Assembly: GCA_023415055.1 (NCBI GenBank)
Contig: JAEZLZ010000073.1
Span: 1 to 9,847 of the forward strand
DNA length: 9,847 bases
From: Bacillota bacterium
Lineage (GTDB): Bacteria; Bacillota; Clostridia; Lachnospirales; Lachnospiraceae
Direction of reading: 5' to 3'
Below the pieces are notes generated by a model. It worked only from the letters and a program-made list of their open reading frames with translations, was not told the origin of the DNA and did no database searches. A program made the translations under genes and the position numbers. Shown here one piece after another: positions 1 through 7,772 of the stretch (position 1 is the first letter of the stretch; every line of letters begins with the position of its first letter).

Positions 1-3000
1 GTCATACCCATGTTCGTTCAGGAACACGTCGCGGTTGTCGCCGTCATACACATCGGGGTGCACGGAGAAGAAGTAGCTGAGCGCCACTGCGAAGATGTGC
101 CGGAAGATGATCTTCTCGTTTTCCAGCTCAAAAACCGGCGCGCTGATCTTGCCGCTGATCATATCCTCCGGATGGGAGAAGTAGGTGAAATCGTGGGAGG
201 ACAGCTTGGAGTAGGTCAGTACAAATGCTGCCGAGCGCCTTTGGCGGCCGGCGCGGCCGGCGCGCTGCACGTAGTTGGCGGGGCTGGGCGGGACGTTGCG
301 CATATACACGGTCTCCAGGCTGCCCACGTCCACGCCCATTTCAAAGGTGGTCGAGCAGCTCAGCGCGTTGATCTTCTTGTTGACGAAGGCCTCCTGATAC
401 CGGGTCTGCTGCTTTTTAGAAAGCTGCGCCGTGTGCTCTTTAATGTACAGAGGACGCATGAGCTCGCTCCGGTAGAGGTTAGCGAAATGATTCCTCTCCG
501 ACGCTTTGAGTGCATCAAAGGGCTCGAGCTTCCCATCGCACTTGATGCTTACGCACCGGCCACGAACAAAGTGGGGCGTGACTCGCCCGCACCTTGCGCA
601 GCGGTAAAAGGGAAGCTTCGAGAAATCGTTGAGCAGCACATCGAAGTCGCAGGCGTCCAGCGAGAATTCCTCTTTCTCCGGGCTGTACACGTTGTCCCAA
701 TAGTCCGCAAGAAGGCCGTCCGCCTGCTCTTCGGAGATGTCCAGCGCTTTTGAGAGCCGGGCGATCTTCGCATTTGGATAGTAGCCGCCGTTTTTCCGCT
801 TACGCCCACACCAGCCGTGCAGCGAAGCCCTACCCGCCATGTCAGCCTGCTTGAGTTTCACCAGCTTTTGAGGCGTGGGGGTATAAAAGATGTACTCCCG
901 CTGTGCCTCGTTCAACAGTTCCTGCCTGCCCGCATCGAGCGCGCCGGAATTCACCCCGTCCAACACGATCAGTTCAAGCAGGGCGCGCGCCTCCTCCTGC
1001 GACATTCCATACATTTCGGCGAGGCCATCCGCCTTATCGTCGTTTTTGCGGTATTGAACCGAAAACACGCCCATCGAGATCAGCCCGGTCGCACGGCGGG
1101 CGTTGTACAACTCGTTGAGCAGAGCAATCCAGGCGTTGCGCTTGCTGGAGAGGAAGGCACTCTCCTTGGAGTCCCATTCGACAAAGCAGGCGTTGTTTTC
1201 AAAATACGTGGTCAATTCCGCCACAAACTCCGTCATGGGCACTTTGAAGCGCTTCTGATCACGAAGTTTCTGGGCGGTATGCCAGATGCCCCGCCGGCGC
1301 AAAAACTCCTGATAGGAGGACTCCATGTAGGTTGCGAAGAACGCCGCCTCGCTCCGGCTGTCGGAGAAGCAGAGGAATTGCCGAACCTTGTTTCGCTTGA
1401 TAGCCGCCGGCGCCTTTTTCTGTCCGAAGACGCTGGCCTTCGCCTGCGCCACGGGCGCCTGGTTGACGACGAATTCTGCCTCTGGGAGTTGCTCGAACAA
1501 CTCGGTACCCAGGACAGAAGTGGCCGCCTCCCCGCCCAGGTAAAACCTGCGCATCCGCCCATTTCCGCAAGCCGGACATTTCACCTGCCCTGCCTCAGTC
1601 TTTTTCACCTGGTGGACGCGCACGAAATCTTCCCTGCCGTGTTCGCAGGGCAGCCTGTCGGAGCCGGCGCATTCATGTGCACACGCGCCGCAGACAGAGC
1701 ACACAATGTAATCCTCTTCGCCAACCTCCTCGTCGTCCTCTTCACCCTCAAACCAGGCGCTATCGCCCTTGTCTTTGACGACGAAATAGTCGGCCTCATC
1801 CTCGCCGAACCTGGACGCATGCTGGACAAGCGCTCCGTCCTTGATCTTCCCGGCGATGGACAACCTTCCGCAATCGGAGCAGATGGCCGCCTCGAACACA
1901 TTCTGCCGACGGCCGCCTGCGTCCACCGAGATACACCGACGCAAAAGCAGCTGCTTGGGTGCGTTGAGCGTGACGTAAGCGCCCTCCAGCGCTCGGACGA
2001 AAAGATGATACCTAGCCTTGATGAGGTTCGCCCCATCCTTTTCCGCACGGCTACATGCCGCTATGAAGGCGATCAGCGTCCACTCGTCGATGGGGAACGC
2101 CTCGCCGATCCTAGCGCAGAGAGAAGCAACGGTCGCAGGACCCTTCGCCGCCTGGCGCAACTTCTCGTAGAGCCTGCTTCGGAGGCAGAGCTCAAACAGC
2201 TTCTCACCATCGCTTCCGCCCGGAGCGTAATCCGCGCCGAACTGCGCGAGAACATCCGATACGGCGTTGCGCTCGTCAGCAAGGCGCAAGATCATTTCGG
2301 CCGGGAAGTCCAGGCGATCGATGATCTCATGCTGCTTTTCCTCCGCACGGATGATGGCGTTCTCCCGGAACGTCACGCCGCAGAGGCGCTTACCGAAGGC
2401 GACGATATGCTCGTTGGCGTCTTTGTCGCCCAGAGTCGCGCTGGTCAGGATGTATTGAACGCGGGCATCAGACGACAGCCGGGCCTGCAGCCTGCGCAGG
2501 AGCAGCGAGGTTTCCATGCCCGTCGCTCCGCGGTAGATGTGCGCCTCGTCCAGCACGATGTAGCGCAGGAGTGCGCCGCGGAAGACTGCGTCGTCTTTGG
2601 GGCGAAGCAGCATGTATTCCATCATGGAGTAGTTGGTGATCAGGATATGCGGAGGCCTTATCTGCATTTCCTCGCGGGAAAGGACTTCGTTGGATTGCGG
2701 CTCCGCACCGCCGTGGGTCGCTCGGTAATCGAACACCGCCTCGCCCGATTTGTGCTTGGTGTTCCCGTTATACAGGCCAAAGCGGATCCGGTCAAAGTCC
2801 TTGAGTAGCGCGCGCATGCGCTTCATCTGATCGTTGGCCAGCGCATTCATTGGGTAGATGATGATGGCTCGAACGGCGTCAGTGAGTGTCCCCGCCTGGA
2901 TCTCACAGAGAAGCTGGTCAATGATCGGGATCAGAAAGCATTCCGTTTTGCCGGAACCAGTGCCGGTCGTGACAATCAGACTGTCTCCGTTCGCAGCTTT

Positions 3001-3309
3001 GAGGAGGGCTTCCTCCTGGTGTAGGTACAGCGAGCGGTCAAGTTTGAGTTCCTTTTCTTCCTCCTTCGCGGTCTCCAGCGATTCGAACAATGGGCTGGCG
3101 TCGCCGGCCCGCACCATTTGCCTCAGCGTCCTGCCGGTTTTGTAGGAGCCGCCGATATCCAGGTATGGACCCTTCGCAATTGCGCCAGGCTGTTTGAGCG
3201 CCTGTTCGAGGCAGAGCTTATAGTCCTTGTCGGAGAAATCAAAAGAGGTCGTAATATAATCGATGAAGCTGTTTTTGATGCTCTCGGACGCCGAAATCGG
3301 GTCAAACAT
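1..3309 (-). CDS. Giant DEAH-box helicase of the DUF1998-associated class, DruE-like (3' end outside window)
   Basis: The reading frame is open from ATG at 3309 to the window edge (1103 codons, no stop), so the C-terminus is missing. Visible superfamily 2 motifs are Walker A TGTGSGKT (residues 115-122), YPMNALANDQ (from 152), DEAH box DEAHIY (D254-H257), SAT (290-292), FSDSR (D650), GVDVGS (D994) and QRAGRAGR (1015-1022). About 700 residues separate the SAT and GVDVG motifs. This stretch carries paired cysteines at 477/480, 537/540/543/547, 555, 578/581 and 904/907/919/924, probably zinc ribbons. The FSDSR and QRAGRAGR forms are typical of helicases carrying DUF1998 (MrfA/YprA, DruE), which translocate on DNA using ATP. 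The start overlaps the upstream gene's stop by 8 bases (ATGTTTGA) and has a GGAGGAGAG ribosome site, indicating translational coupling. The helicase call is firm. DruE of Druantia type III is inferred from size and partner; the DUF1998 domain itself is not visible here. Confidence 0.93.
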   Translation of the reverse strand, partial: MFDPISASESIKNSFIDYITTSFDFSDKDYKLCLEQALKQPGAIAKGPYLDIGGSYKTGRTLRQMVRAGDASPLFESLETAKEEEKELKLDRSLYLHQEEALLKAANGDSLIVTTGTGSGKTECFLIPIIDQLLCEIQAGTLTDAVRAIIIYPMNALANDQMKRMRALLKDFDRIRFGLYNGNTKHKSGEAVFDYRATHGGAEPQSNEVLSREEMQIRPPHILITNYSMMEYMLLRPKDDAVFRGALLRYIVLDEAHIYRGATGMETSLLLRRLQARLSSDARVQYILTSATLGDKDANEHIVAFGKRLCGVTFRENAIIRAEEKQHEIIDRLDFPAEMILRLADERNAVSDVLAQFGADYAPGGSDGEKLFELCLRSRLYEKLRQAAKGPATVASLCARIGEAFPIDEWTLIAFIAACSRAEKDGANLIKARYHLFVRALEGAYVTLNAPKQLLLRRCISVDAGGRRQNVFEAAICSDCGRLSIAGKIKDGALVQHASRFGEDEADYFVVKDKGDSAWFEGEEDDEEVGEEDYIVCSVCGACAHECAGSDRLPCEHGREDFVRVHQVKKTEAGQVKCPACGNGRMRRFYLGGEAATSVLGTELFEQLPEAEFVVNQAPVAQAKASVFGQKKAPAAIKRNKVRQFLCFSDSRSEAAFFATYMESSYQEFLRRRGIWHTAQKLRDQKRFKVPMTEFVAELTTYFENNACFVEWDSKESAFLSSKRNAWIALLNELYNARRATGLISMGVFSVQYRKNDDKADGLAEMYGMSQEEARALLELIVLDGVNSGALDAGRQELLNEAQREYIFYTPTPQKLVKLKQADMAGRASLHGWCGRKRKNGGYYPNAKIARLSKALDISEEQADGLLADYWDNVYSPEKEEFSLDACDFDVLLNDFSKLPFYRCARCGRVTPHFVRGRCVSIKCDGKLEPFDALKASERNHFANLYRSELMRPLYIKEHTAQLSKKQQTRYQEAFVNKKINALSCSTTFEMGVDVGSLETVYMRNVPPSPANYVQRAGRAGRQRRSAAFVLTYSKLSSHDFTYFSHPEDMISGKISAPVFELENEKIIFRHIFAVALSYFFSVHPDVYDGDNRDVFLNEHGYD

Positions 3310-6300
3310 TGCTTACTCTCTCCTCCATCGTATCAAAAGAGAATTCAAAATAATCCGGAATCCGCAGGCGCTCCCGCAGCTGGCTGGGCGAAATGTACCG
3401 TTCGGGTTTTCTGTTGGCAATAGTGCGCAGCTGTCTGTCCACGTACACCGCTTCCTCCGACGCCGTGAGCATGATCAGCAGGGAATCGCTGACGGGCCAT
3501 ACGTGCACAGGATTGATCCACTCGCATTCGCCGGAATTCTCATCACTGTTGAAGGCGAGAAATCTTCGGCCGGTCCTGTCGAAGAACGAGAGCGTCGCCT
3601 CAAACTCGGGCAATTCTTCGTTTTCTCCATTGGGGATGCTCATGCCGAGATACCGAAAATCCGTCAGCCACCCCGCGGAATCCAGCAGCATCACGTTTTC
3701 GTAGGCGTTCTTCTCGCATACCCAGCATTTGGCCTTCATGAGGATAACGCACTTGTTTAAAAAGCGCCATAGATTGGGATTGCCAAGGATGAACGTGCCT
3801 TCGTACAAAAGTTCCTCCCGGACTCTTGAGAACATGCTCTCCCGGATAATGAAGACGCGGTAGTGGAATTCTCCGAACTCGTAGGGGAAATTTCTCTCAA
3901 CGTCCTCGTCCCGGTTCATCAGAGAATACACGAACGGCTCGCCCTTGTCGGGCACATCGAGTTGAACGGAGAATCTGGCGTTCGCGTCTCCGACGAAATT
4001 TCCCTGGACACTCCAGCGAAGTTTATCATTTTCGATTGAGAGCGGCGCGCTGCGGAAGTGTTCATGGAAGGCGATCTCCGAGACAAAGAATTGGGCTCTT
4101 ACGCCCCTGTCACCGCGAAGCAGAAGCCCGAGCGATTGCACCACTTCGCTCGGCCTGTATGTCTGCAGGAAGTTGCCAATTTCATAGGACGCACTGTCCG
4201 GCGTCCTCGGAACGGGCTTGGATCCGATGACGGCGTGGCACGTCCAGCCTGTGGGATACGTCGCTGTGAGGAACGCCGATCTGGGAATGTCCCGAACCCA
4301 CAGCGTCTCCCGGATTGAAAAAGCGTTTCTGTCCAGGAAGCGGCACCGGACGAGAGGGACATCCAGCACCAGGTCGAATTCCAATCCATCAGGCCGGAGA
4401 GTCACCGAATCGCCATCCTCATCCAAGGCAAGCTCAATCTGGCATAGCTTCCCGCCGTATTGAACTACGAGTTCGATCAAACTTCCGTCCTCGAAATACA
4501 GGGGCTTGTCCAGTATGTATCCAAACGCCCTAAGCACCGTGTAGCGATATTCGTACACCACGCTTCCGGAGACGAACTCGATCATTTGGATCAAGTGAAC
4601 CGACTCAGGCGCAGAAGGCGCGTCGAAAGCAAAGTGGCTGTCGCCTTCGCCACAGAGGTCCGCCAGCGGCTGACGGCGGCCGTCGATCGAGATATGGTAT
4701 TCAAGGCTGTTCGCACCGCTCGGAAGTTCGATGCACAGGGAAAATGCGCCGGGATAGATGCTGAAACGCAGCCCTTCCCGGAGCGCGCTCACGCCGACCG
4801 ACTTTTGAATGGACGCGTAGTGACGGAACTGCCTTTTGCCTCCCGGCGGCGCATAGATTTCCAGGCCGTTTACACAGACGCCGCCTGTGCCGTTCAGCTG
4901 AATCTCGAGCAGCTGCCCGGGGTGGTCAAGCTGGTGGCAGGGCACGTTCTCGGCGGTGTCAATGGACAGGGCATCGCCGCCAAACAGGTAGATCTGGCCC
5001 ATGCCAATCGATTGGCGTGGGATCTCCCGGCCGTTTTCGTCGAAGATCAGATAGGTCCGATGCAGCTTCTCATCGGTATCCAACACGCATTTCCCACCGT
5101 AATCGATTGTAAGCCGAATGTCGGACAACAGATTGAAATCGACGCCATGATCGGCCAACGGGATGACCATGCGCTGCGTGGTCCAGCAGAGCCTACTGCC
5201 ATAGACCTCCATCTCGATTTGAGCCAGCTCCAGTCCGGCCTGATGAATCCGGAGCACCGGATATTCGCGTCCTGTCTCCTCCAGGCGGATTCTGGGAACC
5301 ACCAGCGCCACCATTTCGCCTTCGATGGCATACTGGACGCGGACTGCTTCCGCAGCCAGCACCACCCGCTCGCCCTTGACGCCCGTTCGTTCGCGCATCA
5401 GTTCGGATCGCGTGGAGCTGCTCTTTTTCTGGTACCACCTGAGTAGCAGTTGGTCAAGATGGCTGGCGTCGCTCAGCAGCCCTTCGGCCTGGTTGCGAAT
5501 CAGCGCATCCATCTTGCAGACGATATTCTCGCAGAACTGCCGCATGAAACGCGGCCGTTCGAGAAAAAGAATGCGCAGCCCGGACGCCAAGGCCGCCGAA
5601 CGAACGCTCAATACTTCGTCCTTCTCGATCTCCCTGTCCCATCTGGCGGCGATGCATGTAACCAGCGACGAAAAACCCGGATCTCTCGGCGTATACATGA
5701 ACTCAAGATCCTGCGTATAAAAGTACAGCAGGATCTCAAACAAATTCTCGATGCTCTGGATAGGCGCCAGGGCGTGAAGCATCATCGTGGTATAATACCG
5801 CTGCGTCCCTTCTGGCGCGAAAAAGCGATTCTCCTTTTCAAGCGCGTTTCGGATGGCACTGCAGAACACATTGTAAATGTACTGCGTCAATCCGGAATCG
5901 TTGTCCGGTTTGTGCCCAAACCGTCGGTAGATGTATGGCCAGAATGCGTCCGCTTCATTGTCGCATTCATTGCGGTTCCATTCCATCAGATGCTGAATGG
6001 TCGCCAGAACCAGGATTTTTTGTTCCTCTTTGCTGGGATACTCCGTTCGATCGGCGATACACTCAAAGATTTCATTTGCCCTTTTCAACAGTTGATTGCG
6101 CGCCTCCTGCGGCAAGCAAGCATCACCCAGCAGCGCATGGGACCTGAACACGAAATCGGTGATGTCTGCTGGGGTATTTGATGCTGGGCGATCTTCTGAA
6201 AGGGATCTCATATTCCTCTCTATGTCGACATAAATCCCTTTCTGCTTCAGCCACTCGGTTACACCGGAGAAACCTTGTCCTTTTGCGAAACTGCGAATGG

Positions 6301-6406
6301 CAAGGTACTTGTTTCCCAGAACAACATGCGGCTTGTCGTCCGCATAGACATGCTTGTCGCCAAAGCCTTCATAAAGAACAGACAGCGCCTCGAATTCTGA
6401 CAGCAT
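3302..6406 (-). CDS. Large protein of unknown function, DruH-like partner of the helicase
   Basis: This 1034-residue protein belongs to no family I recognise from motifs. Residues 1 to about 340 look alpha-helical, with tryptophan- and leucine-rich helices. From about 350 to the end the sequence is dominated by short alternating hydrophobic strands, suggesting several beta-sandwich-like domains. I see no Walker, nuclease or methylase motif, signal peptide or membrane segment. A lone CWVC pair lies at 894-897. The ATG at 6406 is the only usual start in frame: an in-frame TGA lies upstream before any other ATG, GTG or TTG. A GGGGAG element about 11 bases upstream can serve as ribosome site. It is the first gene of an operon with the helicase and is read from a promoter near 6590-6617. 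Druantia type III consists of an unknown large protein (DruH) plus DruE, and this order and coupling match. Role in phage defence is inference. Confidence 0.85.
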   Translation of the reverse strand: MLSEFEALSVLYEGFGDKHVYADDKPHVVLGNKYLAIRSFAKGQGFSGVTEWLKQKGIYVDIERNMRSLSEDRPASNTPADITDFVFRSHALLGDACLPQEARNQLLKRANEIFECIADRTEYPSKEEQKILVLATIQHLMEWNRNECDNEADAFWPYIYRRFGHKPDNDSGLTQYIYNVFCSAIRNALEKENRFFAPEGTQRYYTTMMLHALAPIQSIENLFEILLYFYTQDLEFMYTPRDPGFSSLVTCIAARWDREIEKDEVLSVRSAALASGLRILFLERPRFMRQFCENIVCKMDALIRNQAEGLLSDASHLDQLLLRWYQKKSSSTRSELMRERTGVKGERVVLAAEAVRVQYAIEGEMVALVVPRIRLEETGREYPVLRIHQAGLELAQIEMEVYGSRLCWTTQRMVIPLADHGVDFNLLSDIRLTIDYGGKCVLDTDEKLHRTYLIFDENGREIPRQSIGMGQIYLFGGDALSIDTAENVPCHQLDHPGQLLEIQLNGTGGVCVNGLEIYAPPGGKRQFRHYASIQKSVGVSALREGLRFSIYPGAFSLCIELPSGANSLEYHISIDGRRQPLADLCGEGDSHFAFDAPSAPESVHLIQMIEFVSGSVVYEYRYTVLRAFGYILDKPLYFEDGSLIELVVQYGGKLCQIELALDEDGDSVTLRPDGLEFDLVLDVPLVRCRFLDRNAFSIRETLWVRDIPRSAFLTATYPTGWTCHAVIGSKPVPRTPDSASYEIGNFLQTYRPSEVVQSLGLLLRGDRGVRAQFFVSEIAFHEHFRSAPLSIENDKLRWSVQGNFVGDANARFSVQLDVPDKGEPFVYSLMNRDEDVERNFPYEFGEFHYRVFIIRESMFSRVREELLYEGTFILGNPNLWRFLNKCVILMKAKCWVCEKNAYENVMLLDSAGWLTDFRYLGMSIPNGENEELPEFEATLSFFDRTGRRFLAFNSDENSGECEWINPVHVWPVSDSLLIMLTASEEAVYVDRQLRTIANRKPERYISPSQLRERLRIPDYFEFSFDTMEERVSNV
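3318..3326 (-). promoter_or_regulatory. Ribosome binding site for the helicase gene, inside the end of the upstream gene
   Basis: The minus strand reads GGAGGAGAG 8 bases before the ATG at 3309. It lies within the last codons of the upstream gene. Together with the 8-base ATGTTTGA overlap it fixes the helicase start and implies reinitiation by terminating ribosomes. Confidence 0.75.
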
Positions 6407-6497
6407 TTGAGCCCAGTCTCCCCATTCTTTGTACCCTGTGAGCCATGATCATTACCCGATCCCATTCCGGTCGGAAAACGACATTCTTCAAGTATCG

Positions 6498-6537
6498 CCA
6501 GCTCTTTATTCGTGAGTACTTAGCCACAAAGAGCTGG
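6498..6537. repeat. Perfect 10-bp inverted repeat in the helicase-operon leader
   Basis: The arms CCAGCTCTTT (6498-6507) and AAAGAGCTGG (6528-6537) are exact reverse complements separated by 20 bases. The loop contains the palindrome AGTACT and a GTG/CAC pair that could extend the stem past a bulge. It lies about 45 bases downstream of the predicted minus-strand transcription start, so it would form a hairpin in the 5' leader. No T-run follows on either strand, so it does not look like a standard intrinsic terminator. It may be a dimeric operator or a leader RNA element. Confidence 0.6.
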
Positions 6538-6588
6538 AACAGAAAATTGGGATACATCAGGACCAATTATGTAACGGTGATTAATCCT

Positions 6589-6617
6589 ATTATATTCTTA
6601 TTATAGAATAAAATCAA
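6589..6617 (-). promoter_or_regulatory. SigA-like promoter for the helicase operon
   Basis: On the minus strand, TTGATT (6617-6612) is followed by 17 bases and then a perfect TATAAT (6594-6589). Transcription would start near 6582, giving a leader of about 175 bases before the ATG at 6406. The spacer and surroundings are very AT-rich, which raises the chance of a coincidental match, but position, spacing and -10 box are all good. Confidence 0.6.
6593..6610. repeat. Small palindrome between the -10 and -35 boxes, candidate operator
   Basis: TATTCT (6593-6598) and AGAATA (6605-6610) are exact inverted repeats around a 6-base centre. They overlap the -10 edge and spacer of the minus-strand promoter. 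A dimeric repressor could bind here. The AT-rich background makes this modest evidence. Confidence 0.35.
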
Positions 6618-6663
6618 TTTTAAGTTTATAAAACGTCACTTGTCGACTGCCGGCATATTATTT

Positions 6664-6698
6664 CGAACACTTTCACGCTCCCTTTCCTTGCGTGTTCG
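6664..6698. repeat. Short inverted repeat (7-bp arms)
   Basis: CGAACAC (6664-6670) and GTGTTCG (6692-6698) are exact reverse complements with 21 bases between. Inner CACGC and GCGTG elements could pair as an alternative. The function is unknown. It lies between the two divergent promoters, upstream of both. Confidence 0.35.
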
Positions 6699-6801
6699 CC
6701 AAGAAACAGCATTGAATTCTCCCGATTCATACCCAGGACCCCCTCTGGTATTGTTCTCCATTTTAGACAAAAGAACGGGTAAAAAACTACGCATCGCATT
6801 A

Positions 6802-6830
6802 TTGACAAAATAGATTTATACTTGTAAAAT
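6802..6830 (+). promoter_or_regulatory. Strong SigA-like promoter for the regulator and downstream defence genes
   Basis: Consensus TTGACA (6802-6807) is followed by a 17-base spacer and TAAAAT (6825-6830). The start site would be near 6837, almost touching the ribosome site at 6840-6849. The leader is therefore only about 18 bases. This is the best promoter match in the window. Confidence 0.75.
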
Positions 6831-6839
6831 CCAATTTAT

Positions 6840-6849
6840 GGGAGGTGAT
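6840..6849 (+). promoter_or_regulatory. Near-perfect Shine-Dalgarno site of the WYL regulator
   Basis: The GGGAGGTGAT stretch complements the 16S rRNA 3' end almost fully. GGAGG (6841-6845) lies 9 bases before ATG 6855. An in-frame TTG immediately precedes that ATG, but the spacing favours the ATG. Confidence 0.75.
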
Positions 6850-6854
6850 CATTG

Positions 6855-7772
6855 ATGCCTGCATCCCCCAAAAAATTGACAATCCTGGCGATTCTGGAGA
6901 TTCTGCGCGATCAGACCGATGCTGAGCATCCCCTGCGCCAGGCGGAGATCATCGAAAAGCTCCGATCGGGATACGAAACCGAGTCGACCCGAAAGACCGT
7001 CCGCAATAACCTGTCCTGCTTGCAGGAGGCGGGGTATCCTGTCGAGTATGACGGCGGTTGGTACTACGAGCACCAGTTCTGCGAGACGGAATTGAACCTG
7101 CTGGTGGACAGCCTGCTTTTCAGCGGCTATGTTCCCTATGGCAAATGCCGTAAATTGATAGAAAAAATCAAGACACTGGGCGGAGGCCGCTATGCGCCTA
7201 AAATCGGTCGAAGTGTCTCAAAGCCCGAGAACCCGCAATTCGTCTATTCTCTGGAAGTACTGCAATGCGCAATCGACAATGGCCGGAAGGTGGAGTTCCA
7301 GTAGGCGGATTTTGACGTGGATAAGAAACTCCACGCCCGCATGACGTCAACAGGCATCCCCCGGTTATACACCGTCAATCCATATCGCGTCGTAGCATCC
7401 AACGTTCGGTTTTACCTAATCGTGAATATCGAGAAATTCAACAATGTCGCGCATTTCCGAATCGACCGCATCTGGGAGATTCGGGAGAAAGATGAGCCAG
7501 TCAAGCCTATGGCAGAAGTGGAAGGGCTTTAACATGGCCTCAACATACCGGAATACATGGCAGGTCATGCCCACATGTTCTCAGGGAAGACCAGCCTCGT
7601 CCGAATCCGCGCGACGCGCGCTCTGGCCGGAGACATTCTGGATTGGTTCGGCATGGAGGTTCTTTTCGAAAACGTGACAGACGAATCATTGGAGGCGGTG
7701 TTCCGGGCGGATGCGGAGTCGCTGAAGTACTGGCTCCGGCAGTACGGGGAGCACGCCGAACGGATAAGTTAG
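6855..7772 (+). pseudogene. HTH-WYL domain transcriptional regulator interrupted by two in-frame stop codons
   Basis: One frame runs from ATG 6855 to TAG 7770-7772 (306 codons), the usual size of this family. It is broken by TAG at 7302-7304 (codon 150) and TAA at 7530-7532 (codon 226). The N-terminal part (about residues 1-75) is a winged-helix with QAEIIEKL and TRKTVRNNLSCLQEAGYPVE. The WYL domain begins near KVEFQ, where family members usually read FxY; the TAG replaces that tyrosine, a one-base change from TAT or TAC. After it come VNPYRVV, FYLIVNIEKFNNVAHFRIDRI and PVKPMAEVEGL. After the TAA come HGLNIPEYMAGHAHMFSGK and DWFGMEVLF, the usual WYL C-terminal extension. The frame never shifts, so these are point nonsense mutations (or sequencing errors). 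WYL proteins sense ligands, often nucleotides or nucleic acids, and control defence genes. The first stop leaves the DNA-binding half (149 residues) potentially made without its sensor. Confidence 0.88.

Larger units (their letters stand above)
6407..6854. other. Divergent AT-rich intergenic control region
   Basis: About 450 bases without a convincing gene separate the minus-strand helicase operon from the plus-strand regulator. It is clearly more AT-rich than the flanking coding DNA. It holds one SigA-like promoter per strand (6589-6617 minus, 6802-6830 plus), a 10-bp inverted repeat (6498-6537), a palindrome in the minus promoter (6593-6610) and a weaker inverted repeat (6664-6698). Two small minus-strand reading frames exist: 6369-6566, a basic frame overlapping the start of the 1034-residue gene, and 6626-6730, 34 residues with AGGGGG 8 bases before its ATG. 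Neither resembles a known protein, so I do not call them genes. There is no obvious terminator. Confidence 0.6.

Noticed and set aside
10..753. Plus-strand open frame of 247 codons
   Set aside because: Antisense to the helicase C-terminal lobe, including the QRAGRAGR motif; no ribosome site and no domain.
817..2808. Long plus-strand open frame of 663 codons
   Set aside because: It lies wholly antisense to the helicase, whose frame carries all conserved motifs. The product is arginine/histidine-rich without recognisable domains, a typical shadow of GC-rich coding DNA.
4460..5446. Plus-strand open frame of 328 codons
   Set aside because: Antisense to the 1034-residue gene, which has a promoter, start and coupled downstream gene. 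Same shadow effect.
5450..6181. Plus-strand open frame of 243 codons
   Set aside because: Antisense shadow of the same minus-strand gene, with no start signal.
1..6406. DISARM system
   Set aside because: DISARM needs a DNA methylase and a separate DUF1998 protein (DrmB) near the helicase. Neither is visible; the helicase here is coupled to a single unknown protein.
6498..6537. Intrinsic terminator
   Set aside because: The stem is perfect but no run of T follows it on either strand and the 20-base loop is too long.
6626..6730. 34-residue minus-strand frame with AGGGGG upstream of its ATG
   Set aside because: The ribosome site is plausible but there is no clear promoter, no recognisable product and the region is intergenic control DNA; too weak to call.
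7317..7532. Independent small gene of 71 codons
   Set aside because: It is the middle segment of the WYL domain, in the same frame as the flanking segments and with no ribosome site of its own.
7557..7772. Independent small gene of 71 codons
   Set aside because: It is the C-terminal extension of the same WYL regulator, in frame after the TAA.
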